Of a DNA stretch of 64,000 bases, positions 1 to 7,861 are shown in pieces. Within the stretch, counting starts at the first letter, position 1; each line of letters begins with the position of its first letter. Below the pieces are notes generated by a model. It saw only the letters and a program-made list of their open reading frames with translations. It made no database searches and was not told the origin of the DNA. Where the stretch lies: positions 12,582 to 76,581 of the forward strand of contig CAJKOJ010000001.1 of the NCBI GenBank assembly GCA_905201505.1, given 5' to 3'. Both the position numbers and the translations under genes were made by a program. Source of the DNA: an uncultured Eubacteriales bacterium (GTDB lineage: Bacteria > Bacillota > Clostridia > Lachnospirales > CAG-274).

Positions 1-1718
1 AATGCCTGTGCTATGGATAATCTGTTAAAGGGGATAACAAAGTAATAGCCATCGGTGAAATCAGCTACTTTATCCATTGTTTCTTTGGCAATATTTATAC
101 CTATGGCCTGAGATGTTAGCTTGTCCATATCCGGTGTAAATTTATTTATTACACTATCAGGTATGGATATACCTGAAATTTCGTTTTTAATAAATTGTGC
201 ATTTCTTATACTTACAAGTGGCATAATACCGACTAAAATCTTTGTGTCTGTCTTTGATTTAATATATCTTAGCGTTTCAATGTCTTTATCATCAAATACC
301 GGCTGTGTAAGGAAGAAATCAGCACCTGCTGCTCTCTTTTTATTTATACGTTCAATTTCAACATCAATATTTCTTCTTGCATAATTTATGGCACCGCCGT
401 AGTAAATATTGTCATTGGCAAAGTTTTCTTCATTCATTTCTTTCATAAATTCCATAAGCTTTACAGAATCAAAGTTAAATACACCTTTAATGCTTTCTCT
501 TGCTGTACTTGGAACAGGGTCTCCTGTAATAACAAGGAAGTTTCTTATGTCATTAATATATGAGCCTAAAAGCTGAGAGCTTATGGCAATTGTATTTTTG
601 TCCCTGCAGCAAATATGGGGCATAACTTTTATACCTGTTTCACGGGCAACTTTTATGCTCATTAAAACAGAGTCTGCACGCGTCCTGCCGCTTGGAGAAT
701 CGGCAAATGTAATAATATCAACATTCTTTGTTTTAAGGAAATTTGCTGTTTCCATAAGTGCTGTGCAATCACCGTTTTTTGGCGGGTCAAGTTCAACAGC
801 AATGAGCTTTTTGTTTTCTTTGCCAAAAAAGAATGCACCGTTTTTACTGACAGTTTCTTTTGTATTAGTTGTATTATTATGAAGGCTGCAAGGCTGAGAA
901 TTAATATTAAAATCAATATTTTCATTAATGGATCTAATATATTTTGGTGTAGTGCCACAGCAACCGCCTATAATATTGGCATATTTACTTATATCTTTCA
1001 TAATATCTGTGTAGTACTTTATATTATCAAGAAATACCATTCTATCCTGTATTACAGACGGGTAACTTGCATTGGGAAGGGCAGTTATATATTTGTCTGT
1101 ATCTATATTCAGATTCTTAAATACATTTAACAAATGTGAGGGACCTACTCCGCAATTAAGACCCATTGCATCAATTTGTGAAATTGTGCTGCAATTTGAT
1201 AAAAGTCTTTGAGCACTTATCCCTGCCTCTGAATAGCCATGCTGATTAACACAAAACTGTGTTATTATAAAAATATTTGGATTTCTTTCTTTTATATGTT
1301 TTATTACAGGAAGAATACTGTCAATTTCAGCCAATGTTTCAAATAAAATAATTTCTGCTCCGCAGTCAATAAATGTGTCGGCAATTGTAAAATAATCATC
1401 ATAGCTGTCAGGACCTATGTCACAGGCAATATATACTTTATTTTGAGCTGCCTTTTTTGCAATATTGTATGCAGAGCGTAAGTTTTTTTTAAGTTCGTCA
1501 ATATCACAGCCCAGACTTTTTGTGTTAGCTGAAAATGTATTTGTTCTAATAAGCATAGCCCCGCTTTTGATGTATTCCAAATGGATGTTTAATACAGCAT
1601 CAGGGTCCGAAGTATTTACTTTTTCCGGCAGTGCTTCTGTTGTATATGCAGCAAAATATGTTCCGAAAGCACCATCACAGAGAAGCTTTTTTGTTTTTAA
1701 ATAATCTCTTATATTCAT
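1..1718 (-). CDS. Bifunctional homocysteine S-methyltransferase / methylenetetrahydrofolate reductase (3' end outside window)
   Basis: The reverse strand reads open from an ATG at 1718 to the window edge, giving about 572 residues, so roughly the last 40 are missing if it matches the usual ~610-residue YitJ-type fusion. Residues 1-270 form a Pfam S-methyl_trans domain with the zinc-binding cysteines in MGLNCG (about 189) and GGCCGT (about 253-254). Residues from about 295 form a MetF-like TIM barrel with AVELDPPKNGD near 307 and ITGDP further on. It would remethylate homocysteine to methionine and reduce methylene-THF. It starts 11 bases after the stop of the upstream lipoprotein gene, behind GAGGT. 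No SAM riboswitch is visible in front of it. Confidence 0.88.
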   Translation of the reverse strand, partial: MNIRDYLKTKKLLCDGAFGTYFAAYTTEALPEKVNTSDPDAVLNIHLEYIKSGAMLIRTNTFSANTKSLGCDIDELKKNLRSAYNIAKKAAQNKVYIACDIGPDSYDDYFTIADTFIDCGAEIILFETLAEIDSILPVIKHIKERNPNIFIITQFCVNQHGYSEAGISAQRLLSNCSTISQIDAMGLNCGVGPSHLLNVFKNLNIDTDKYITALPNASYPSVIQDRMVFLDNIKYYTDIMKDISKYANIIGGCCGTTPKYIRSINENIDFNINSQPCSLHNNTTNTKETVSKNGAFFFGKENKKLIAVELDPPKNGDCTALMETANFLKTKNVDIITFADSPSGRTRADSVLMSIKVARETGIKVMPHICCRDKNTIAISSQLLGSYINDIRNFLVITGDPVPSTARESIKGVFNFDSVKLMEFMKEMNEENFANDNIYYGGAINYARRNIDVEIERINKKRAAGADFFLTQPVFDDKDIETLRYIKSKTDTKILVGIMPLVSIRNAQFIKNEISGISIPDSVINKFTPDMDKLTSQAIGINIAKETMDKVADFTDGYYFVIPFNRLSIAQA

Positions 1719-1729
1719 TTAAAACCTCA

Positions 1730-2410
1730 TTAGTAGTACATATAGCAGTTTGTGCCGTGTACGTGGTTGTCAATAATATTAAATCTTAATGAATATTTAA
1801 CGGAACTTTGGTCTACTTCTTGTCCAGCAGGAGTTATAATTCTTTCAACGCTGCCGTCCTCTTTTTCTTCTGAAAAGTTAAGTTGAATTGTATAACTGCC
1901 GTCTTCTCTTTTCTCACCTTCAATATAATTTTCCTTTTCAGTATCTATGGCGTATGCCTTTATTACATCGTCTGCAGAGCTGCAGTTTTCATTGTTATCA
2001 ATGTCAAGACCTGTGGTTGTAATACCTTTTACATTTATTACAGGTTCTCTGCTTCCTTTATAAGAAAGGTATCTTATTACATCTTTTTCTATTAATTGTC
2101 CGGGATTTTCTTTGTCGCCCTCTTTTATATGAAGAGTATCTGTTTCTAAAAACTGAGATACATATTTTGCTGTTTCATCTGTATATTCTATAGTTGAGGC
2201 ATCTAGCCCAAGCATACATAAAAATTTAACAGGCTGAAGATTTTCATCTGTCGTATACAGTGCAAAATCATTTAAACTATAGGATACAACTGCATTTGGA
2301 TTTGCAATGTCTGTATTTTCTGTTTTATTATTAATAGGGTTTTTATCTGAGCAGCCTGATAATGCTGTACATACCATTGCTGCAACTAAAAAATAAGCTA
2401 ATTTTTTCAT
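1730..2410 (-). CDS. Hypothetical lipoprotein, 226 aa
   Basis: The N-terminus is a lipoprotein signal: a short basic start, a hydrophobic stretch and the lipobox LSGC with the lipidated Cys at residue 20, followed by a polar Ser/Asp/Asn-rich tether. The mature part (about 205 residues) is acidic and predicted to lie outside the cytoplasmic membrane; I recognise no catalytic motif or named family. It lies between the CBS-domain gene and the methionine-synthesis fusion on the same strand with short gaps, so it could be the fifth gene of the metal-importer transcript. A role in metal uptake would be a guess from position only. Confidence 0.75.
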   Translation of the reverse strand: MKKLAYFLVAAMVCTALSGCSDKNPINNKTENTDIANPNAVVSYSLNDFALYTTDENLQPVKFLCMLGLDASTIEYTDETAKYVSQFLETDTLHIKEGDKENPGQLIEKDVIRYLSYKGSREPVINVKGITTTGLDIDNNENCSSADDVIKAYAIDTEKENYIEGEKREDGSYTIQLNFSEEKEDGSVERIITPAGQEVDQSSVKYSLRFNIIDNHVHGTNCYMYY

Positions 2411-2426
2411 TTTAATTATCCTCCGT

Positions 2427-3149
2427 TTATCCGTTTATATATTCAGGGGCATCACGCAGCAAACTGTACGGTGTCATCATACCTGTAATATAGCTGTCGC
2501 TTCTGCCGTTTTTAGTAAAGAAAACAACTGCAAGTTTTTTCATAGACTTGCTGTCAATGCTGAAAAGGTCTGATACCTCATAAAGTGTGGCATCATCTTT
2601 TACAAAAGCAAAATATTCGTTTATGTGGTAGCTCAGACCTAAATAACTTATAAATTCTGAAAATTCTGTGCTTTCATCTATGTGGACTGTTCCTTTGTCA
2701 CAAATATATGAGTAAATTACATTATCGCTGAATACACCTAATAATTTGTCATCGTGGAAAATAGGAACATGTGTAAAGCCTCTGTTGTTCATATAATTGG
2801 TTACTTTTATTACTTTGTGGTCAAGGGAGGCTGTAAACATATTTTCACGTCTTATAGCATAATCCATTGCTTTAATAGGGCTTTTAACTCTGCACACACA
2901 TTTTTCAAGTATTTTAATCATATCATCTGATGGTATGACAGGGTATACATCTCTTACCCGTGGTGTATGCACTAAAAAGTTTCTTACAACACGGCAGTAT
3001 TCAACATCTTCTTTAAATTCACGCAGTGATGGAATTGTTGTAAGGCGTGTTATAATAGGTGCACCTTCAGGTGTATCGGGAAAGTAATTGGCACGGCCTA
3101 TTTTTTCCAGTTGTCTGTAAAGTTCAAGAAATTTATCTGTATTATTCAT
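2427..3149 (-). CDS. CBS-domain protein
   Basis: This 240-residue soluble protein carries what looks like a CBS pair in its second half: VTNYMNNRGFTHVPIFHDDKLLGVFSDN at about 115-143, split here only by eye, is the classic beta-alpha-beta CBS pattern. A second, weaker copy follows at about 165-235. CBS pairs usually bind adenine nucleotides and gate a partner. The first 90 residues resemble no domain I know. The start is taken at the ATG at 3149 behind GAGGTG; a TTG at 3155 is also in frame. Its start lies about 10 bases past the permease stop codon, so it is very likely co-transcribed with the metal importer and may sense energy state for it (inference). Confidence 0.75.
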   Translation of the reverse strand: MNNTDKFLELYRQLEKIGRANYFPDTPEGAPIITRLTTIPSLREFKEDVEYCRVVRNFLVHTPRVRDVYPVIPSDDMIKILEKCVCRVKSPIKAMDYAIRRENMFTASLDHKVIKVTNYMNNRGFTHVPIFHDDKLLGVFSDNVIYSYICDKGTVHIDESTEFSEFISYLGLSYHINEYFAFVKDDATLYEVSDLFSIDSKSMKKLAVVFFTKNGRSDSYITGMMTPYSLLRDAPEYING

Positions 3150-3158
3150 TGGCAAACA

Positions 3159-3956
3159 TCACCTCTGCTTTCTTGTTATAATAACAATTACCAGTAATAC
3201 AGCTATGCCTATAAGAACAATTGTTCCGCCCGGTTTAAGGTCATAAAATGCAGTAATTATTAATCCTGCTATTGTAAAAATAAGTGCAAAGAATACTGAT
3301 AATATCAAATTCTGCTTGTAGCTCTTTGAAATAAGCATAGAGCAGGCTACAGGTATAATCATTAATGATGATATAACCAGTGAGCCAACAGTTCTTGCTG
3401 CTATTGATACTACAATGGCTGTAAGCATTGTAAATACAAGATTAACAGTTTTAACTTTTACACCTGAAAGTTCTGCACTTTCTTCGTCAAATGAAATATA
3501 AAAAAGTTCTCTGTAAAGTATAAGCAATGTTGCAATGACTATAATACTGAGCAGTATAACTGTAATAAGTTCAAAAGTTGATATTGCAACAATTGAACCA
3601 AATAAAAAGCTGTTGAAATTTGCTAAATTTTTGACAAAACCTGAAAATACAGCAGCAACACCAACTCCGAAACTCAGTACAATTGCCGTAGCTATTTCTG
3701 AATAGTTGGGAAAACACCGTCTGATATATTCTATTGTAATTGCTGATAATAGTGAGAAAATAATTGCAACAATTACAGGACTTAAACTAAAGCACAGTCC
3801 TATAGCAACACCGGCAAGGCATGCGTGGGAAAGTGCATCACCTATAGTTGAAAGTCTTTTAAGGACAATAATGTTACCAATGAGCGGTGTTATAATTGAT
3901 ATAAATACAGCTACTATTATAGCTCTCTGCATAAATGCAAGTGTAAATATTTCCAT
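3159..3956 (-). CDS. znuB: Zinc/manganese-type ABC transporter permease
   Basis: A 265-residue, very hydrophobic protein with about eight membrane segments, matching the ABC-3 family (ZnuB/AdcB/MntB). The motif GDALSHACLAGVAIG at about 36-50 is the family signature, and the cytoplasmic loop around SFDEESAELSGVKV (about 153-168) is the usual contact for the ATPase. It forms the membrane channel for divalent metal import together with the ATPase encoded 10 bases upstream and the lipoprotein receptor before that. The family alone does not separate zinc from manganese. Confidence 0.88.
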   Translation of the reverse strand: MEIFTLAFMQRAIIVAVFISIITPLIGNIIVLKRLSTIGDALSHACLAGVAIGLCFSLSPVIVAIIFSLLSAITIEYIRRCFPNYSEIATAIVLSFGVGVAAVFSGFVKNLANFNSFLFGSIVAISTFELITVILLSIIVIATLLILYRELFYISFDEESAELSGVKVKTVNLVFTMLTAIVVSIAARTVGSLVISSLMIIPVACSMLISKSYKQNLILSVFFALIFTIAGLIITAFYDLKPGGTIVLIGIAVLLVIVIITRKQR

Positions 3957-3966
3957 AGCATTCTCC

Positions 3967-4686
3967 TTAGTGTTTGTGGTGAACGTGGTTTAAAATTGTG
4001 TGAGAATTAAATTCTTCAGCAGACATCATATTGCCCATACCATCTTCTGATAAAACAAGTATTTTGTTTGAGTGATAAAGTATTGAGGAAATATCATGGG
4101 TTACCATTACAATTGTAATTCCGCTTTTATTAAGTTCACCCAAAAGGCAGCAAATAGAATCAACTGCCTTTATATCAATACCAACTGTTGGTTCATCCAA
4201 AAATATAATCTCAGGTGAAGAGACAAGGGCCTTTGCTATAAATACTCTTTGCTGCTGCCCTCCTGAAAGATGACCAATTTTTTTATCCTTATAATCATAC
4301 ATGCCCACCCGTCTTAGGGCTGAGGAAACTTTCTCCTTGTCAGACTTATTATATCTTTTCAAAAAGCCCTTTTGAGAGTACAGTCCAAGAGTAACAATTT
4401 CTTCAACGGTAGCAGGAAAATCATGGTTAAAGGAGGTTGCCTTTTGTGATACATAAGCGATTTTAGAATAATCCCTGAATTTGTCTGAGGGTTTATTTAA
4501 AAGACGTATTTCTCCCTCTGTTGCCTGAAGAATATTTAGTATTAATTTTAATAATGTTGATTTGCCTGTACCGTTAGTGCCGACGACACATAAAAAGTCG
4601 CCGCTTTCTACATCAAAAGAAAGCCGGTGAAGTATGCTTTTGTCGGGGTAACTGAAAGATACATCTTTAACTTCCAATACCTTCAT
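3967..4686 (-). CDS. znuC: Zinc/manganese-type ABC transporter ATP-binding protein
   Basis: A 239-residue ABC ATPase. Walker A is GTNGTGKS at 36-43, the signature LSGGQQQR at 140-147, Walker B IFLDEP at 161-166 and the switch His in THDIS near 196. Length and sequence fit ZnuC/AdcC/MntB-type importer ATPases. The C-terminus ends in a short His-rich tail (HTILNHVHHKH), which could bind metal on the cytoplasmic side and is a mild oddity. The gene sits between receptor and permease genes with gaps of 24 and 10 bases, so the three form a complete importer. Confidence 0.9.
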   Translation of the reverse strand: MKVLEVKDVSFSYPDKSILHRLSFDVESGDFLCVVGTNGTGKSTLLKLILNILQATEGEIRLLNKPSDKFRDYSKIAYVSQKATSFNHDFPATVEEIVTLGLYSQKGFLKRYNKSDKEKVSSALRRVGMYDYKDKKIGHLSGGQQQRVFIAKALVSSPEIIFLDEPTVGIDIKAVDSICCLLGELNKSGITIVMVTHDISSILYHSNKILVLSEDGMGNMMSAEEFNSHTILNHVHHKH

Positions 4687-4710
4687 TTTTTTCTCCTTAG
4701 TTTTTTAATT

Positions 4711-5589
4711 TCAGCTTAATGCAGTTTTAATATTTTTTAAATTTTCGTGCATAACTGAAATATAATTTTCTCCTTTTGCAATTTCCTCTTCTGTAAGACC
4801 TTCAAAGGGATTGAGAGGAAGAAGCTTAGCATCTGTTTCATCAGCCAGTGTATGGGCTGTTTTAGGTGAGACAAGTTCTTCATAAAAAACGTATTTAATT
4901 TTGTTATCTTTTATATAGTTAATAAGTTCCATCATTTTGTCAGGCGACGGCTCACTGTCTGCTGAAATACCGTCAATAGGTACCTGATTCAGACCATAGG
5001 CACTGCAGAGATAGCTGTACGCTTCGTGAGAGACAACTATATTTCTGTTATTTTCAGGAATAGTGTTTATTGTATCCCTGAAGGACTTGTCAAGATTGTC
5101 AAGTTCTGATAAATAATTTTTGAGATTTTCATTATAGAGAGATTTATTTCCAGGATCAATTTCGCAAAATGTATTAAATATATTCTGACATATTACCTCA
5201 ACGTTTTTTGGGTCAAGCCATACATGAGGGTCAGAGGCATTTTCATTTGTAAGTATTCCTTCTGATACTTGTACAAATTTTGTGTTGCTTAATGATTGTT
5301 TAACTTTATCAACCCAGCTCTCCATACCGAGACCGTTGTAAAACACTATGTCGGCATCATTTAACTTTGCCATATCCTGAACTGTAGGCTCCCAGTCATG
5401 AGGTTCTGTACCTGATGGAACCATATTATAAATATCTGCTTTATCCCCTGCAATTTCTTTTGCAAAATCATATACAGCATAAAAGCTTGTATAAATCTGA
5501 GGTTTGTCAGATTGTACAGATGAGGATGAACATCCTGCTGATATAACAGATATTAAACCTAATATTAAAACCGCGAGTAATTTCTTCAT
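4711..5589 (-). CDS. znuA: Zinc/manganese-type ABC transporter substrate-binding lipoprotein
   Basis: A 292-residue cluster A-I (ZnuA-like) receptor. The lipobox SAGC puts the lipidated Cys at residue 20. Candidate metal ligands are H64 (TEPHDWEP), H122 (DPHVWLDP) and H188 (VVSHEAYSYL), plus an acidic residue in the C-lobe. A His rather than Glu at the third position is typical of zinc receptors and not of manganese ones such as PsaA. The acidic His-rich loop found between the first two ligands in many ZnuA proteins is absent. It is the first gene of the operon, with a clear promoter and an upstream palindromic operator in the divergent region shared with htpG. Confidence 0.88.
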   Translation of the reverse strand: MKKLLAVLILGLISVISAGCSSSSVQSDKPQIYTSFYAVYDFAKEIAGDKADIYNMVPSGTEPHDWEPTVQDMAKLNDADIVFYNGLGMESWVDKVKQSLSNTKFVQVSEGILTNENASDPHVWLDPKNVEVICQNIFNTFCEIDPGNKSLYNENLKNYLSELDNLDKSFRDTINTIPENNRNIVVSHEAYSYLCSAYGLNQVPIDGISADSEPSPDKMMELINYIKDNKIKYVFYEELVSPKTAHTLADETDAKLLPLNPFEGLTEEEIAKGENYISVMHENLKNIKTALS

Positions 5590-5628
5590 AGCTTTTCTCC
5601 TTATAAATATAAACTCTCTTAAATTAAT

Positions 5629-5657
5629 AGTATAACACGATATAATATATTTTTCAA
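5629..5657 (-). promoter_or_regulatory. Promoter of the metal-importer operon
   Basis: On the minus strand a -35 TTGAAA (5652-5657) and a -10 TATACT (5629-5634) are separated by exactly 17 bases, about 40 bases before the znuA start. This is a good sigma-A type promoter, seen directly in the sequence. Confidence 0.75.
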
Positions 5658-5663
5658 GGAAAA

Positions 5664-5677
5664 TTAGCTTGAGCTAA
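5664..5677. promoter_or_regulatory. Palindromic metalloregulator operator (TTAGCT-NN-AGCTAA), importer copy
   Basis: TTAGCTTGAGCTAA is a perfect inverted repeat with a 2-base centre, lying just upstream of the znuA -35 box in the divergent znuA/htpG region. The same half-sites with a different centre occur in front of feoA (12156-12169). The shape resembles binding sites of DtxR-family repressors (core TTAGNNTAG...), so a shared iron/manganese-type regulator is likely; it does not resemble the Zur or AdcR consensus sites as I know them. Confidence 0.65.
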
Positions 5678-5717
5678 CTGTGAATTTTTGTGTTTGAAGA
5701 TTAAAAAATAAAATTTG

Positions 5718-5744
5718 TTAGCACTCTTTTAAATTGAGTGCCAA
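5718..5744. promoter_or_regulatory. CIRCE element (HrcA operator) of htpG
   Basis: TTAGCACTC, a 9-base spacer and GAGTGCCAA match the CIRCE consensus TTAGCACTC-N9-GAGTGCTAA with one mismatch (C for T in the right arm). It ends 7 bases before the htpG -35 box, the right place for repression by HrcA. Confidence 0.92.
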
Positions 5745-5751
5745 AAAGTAC

Positions 5752-5779
5752 TTGACATTTATAAACTTGTATGTATAAT
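5752..5779 (+). promoter_or_regulatory. htpG promoter
   Basis: TTGACA (5752-5757) and TATAAT (5774-5779) with a 16-base spacer, both perfect consensus hexamers, directly downstream of the CIRCE element and about 60 bases before the htpG start codon. Confidence 0.88.
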
Positions 5780-5840
5780 TATATATAGAAGAATACAATT
5801 TTAACTATTTATATTGGATTTTTTAAGGAGATGTTTGTTT

Positions 5841-7673
5841 ATGGAAAAAGGTAATTTATCAATTAACAGTGAGAATATTTTCCCTATAATTAAAAAGTGG
5901 CTGTATTCTGATACTGACATTTTTTTAAGAGAACTTGTAAGTAATGCCTGTGACGCTATTGTCAAGTATAAAAAGCTTGGTTCAATGGGTCAGGCAAGTA
6001 TTGATGAAGATGAAGAGTTTAAAGTAATAGTAAGACTTGATGAAAATGCCAAGACAATTCAGATCGTTGATAATGGTATTGGTATGACAGCTGACGAAAT
6101 AAAAAAGTATATTACAGAAATTGCTTTTTCAGGAGCTACTGATTTTATTACAAAGTATCAGGATCAGTTTGAAAACGGCAGTGACATTATAGGTCACTTT
6201 GGGTTGGGATTTTATTCAGCTTTTATGGTGGCTGAAAAGGTAGAGATTGATTCAAAGAGCTATCAGCCTGATACAGAAGGTGCAAAGTGGATTTGTGATG
6301 GTGGTATTGAATATGAAATGGACAGAAGTGAAAAGCTTGAGAGAGGTACTGCTATAACTCTGTACTTAAATGATGAAAGCAAGGAATTTTTAAATGGGTG
6401 GAAGCTGAAAGAAATACTTGCAAAGTACTGCAGTTTTATGCCTATTGAAATTTATTTTGAAGATGCTTCAAAGAAGGATGATGAGCAGGAAGAAAAGCCT
6501 GTAAATGATACAAATCCATTATGGCTTAAAAAGCCAAGCGAGTGTACTGATGAAGAGTACAAGAATTTTTATCACAAGGTATTTACAGATTTTAATGACC
6601 CGCTTTTCTGGATACACCTTAATATGGACTATCCTTTTAGACTGAAGGGTATTTTATATTTCCCTAAGCTTAAGCATGAGCTTGAATCGATAGAGGGTCA
6701 GGTTAAACTTTATAATAATCAGGTGTTTATTGCAGATAATTTAAAGGAAGTAATTCCTGAATTTCTTCTCTTATTGAAAGGTACCATTGACTGCCCTGAT
6801 CTTCCTCTTAATGTAAGCAGAAGTTTCCTTCAGAATGACGGTTATGTTACAAAGATGAGCAAATACATTACAAAGAAGGTTGCCGATAAACTTAACTCTA
6901 TGTTTAAAAAGTCAAGAGAGGAATATGAAAAATATTGGGAGGATATAAGTCCGTTTATTAAGTATGGTGCTATGAGAGAGCACGATTTTTATGAAAAGGT
7001 AAAAGACAGTCTTTTGTTTAAGACAACAGATGGCAAGTATGTAACCTTAACTGAATATACTGATGCAAACAAGGATAAGGCTGAAAATAAAGTGTTTTAT
7101 GTAAGTGATATACAGCAGCAGGCTCAGTATATAAAGATGTTTAATGATGAGGGTATGGACGCCGTTGTACTTGATACAAGGCTTGATGTACCTTATGTAA
7201 GTTTCCTTGAAGCTTACAGCGGCGGTATTAAGTTTGAGAGAATTGATTCTGCAGTATCTGAAATGCTTAAATCAGATAAAGACGCTGAGATTGATACAAA
7301 ATCCCTTGAAGAAATATTTAAAGGGGCTTTGAGTAAAGAGGACTTGAAAATTAAAGTTGAAAATCTTAAATCAACTGAAGTTTCTGCTATGATTGAGCTT
7401 AGTGAGCAGAGCCGAAGAATGCAGGAAATGTCTGCTATGTATGGAATGGATAACAGGACTTTCCCAAGTGATGAAACTCTTGTACTTAATGCCAATAATA
7501 ATGTAGTAAAACTACTTCTTGATATAAAGGAAAGTAAAAAAGAGGAATCAGAAATGATATGCAGGCAGATATATGACCTGGCTGTAATGAGTCATAAGCC
7601 ACTTTCACAGGAGGCTATGACAGAATTTATTGCAAGAAGCAACAAAATTATGGAGCTTTTGGCAGAAAAATAA
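5841..7673 (+). CDS. htpG: Chaperone protein HtpG (bacterial Hsp90)
   Basis: A 610-residue Hsp90-family ATPase that helps fold and remodel client proteins in the cytoplasm. The N-terminal GHKL ATP-binding domain shows ELVSNACDA (about 32), DNGIGMT (about 82) and GHFGLGFYSAFMV (about 120). A middle domain with NVSRSFLQND follows, then a dimerisation domain; the length is normal for HtpG. The ATG at 5841 follows AAGGAG at 10 bases and gives the family N-terminus MEKGNLSINSE; an in-frame TTG at 5814 has no ribosome binding site. It is transcribed alone under CIRCE control, which differs from Bacillus subtilis, where htpG is not in the HrcA regulon. Confidence 0.96.
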   Translation: MEKGNLSINSENIFPIIKKWLYSDTDIFLRELVSNACDAIVKYKKLGSMGQASIDEDEEFKVIVRLDENAKTIQIVDNGIGMTADEIKKYITEIAFSGATDFITKYQDQFENGSDIIGHFGLGFYSAFMVAEKVEIDSKSYQPDTEGAKWICDGGIEYEMDRSEKLERGTAITLYLNDESKEFLNGWKLKEILAKYCSFMPIEIYFEDASKKDDEQEEKPVNDTNPLWLKKPSECTDEEYKNFYHKVFTDFNDPLFWIHLNMDYPFRLKGILYFPKLKHELESIEGQVKLYNNQVFIADNLKEVIPEFLLLLKGTIDCPDLPLNVSRSFLQNDGYVTKMSKYITKKVADKLNSMFKKSREEYEKYWEDISPFIKYGAMREHDFYEKVKDSLLFKTTDGKYVTLTEYTDANKDKAENKVFYVSDIQQQAQYIKMFNDEGMDAVVLDTRLDVPYVSFLEAYSGGIKFERIDSAVSEMLKSDKDAEIDTKSLEEIFKGALSKEDLKIKVENLKSTEVSAMIELSEQSRRMQEMSAMYGMDNRTFPSDETLVLNANNNVVKLLLDIKESKKEESEMICRQIYDLAVMSHKPLSQEAMTEFIARSNKIMELLAEK

Positions 7674-7686
7674 TAGGTTACAGCAC

Positions 7687-7715
7687 TTGAAATGGTGTGC
7701 TCTGTCGTGTATACT
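7687..7715 (+). promoter_or_regulatory. lon promoter
   Basis: TTGAAA (7687-7692), a 17-base spacer and TATACT (7710-7715), about 150 bases before the lon start codon. The resulting leader of about 140 bases contains two perfect 9-bp stem-loops (7727-7755 and 7801-7828). No CIRCE or CtsR-type repeat is visible. Confidence 0.7.
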
Positions 7716-7861
7716 GTAGGTATTACATTATTAAGTGAAAAATATGCTTAATAATAAAGAGAGAAAAACTGTGGAGTTATTCCCTATGTTTGGTATGGGA
7801 TATTCTGTTGTAATAATAAAACAGAATAAGCAGTTAATTATATGAATTGAGGTGTTGTTAA

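Noticed and set aside
121..1704. Plus-strand open frames at 121-384, 583-882, 879-1130 and 1465-1704
   Set aside because: They lie opposite the homocysteine methyltransferase/MTHFR gene, have no ribosome binding sites and resemble no protein.
5814..5841. TTG at 5814 as start of htpG, giving nine extra residues
   Set aside because: No ribosome binding site in front of it, while AAGGAG precedes the ATG at 5841, which gives the conserved N-terminus.
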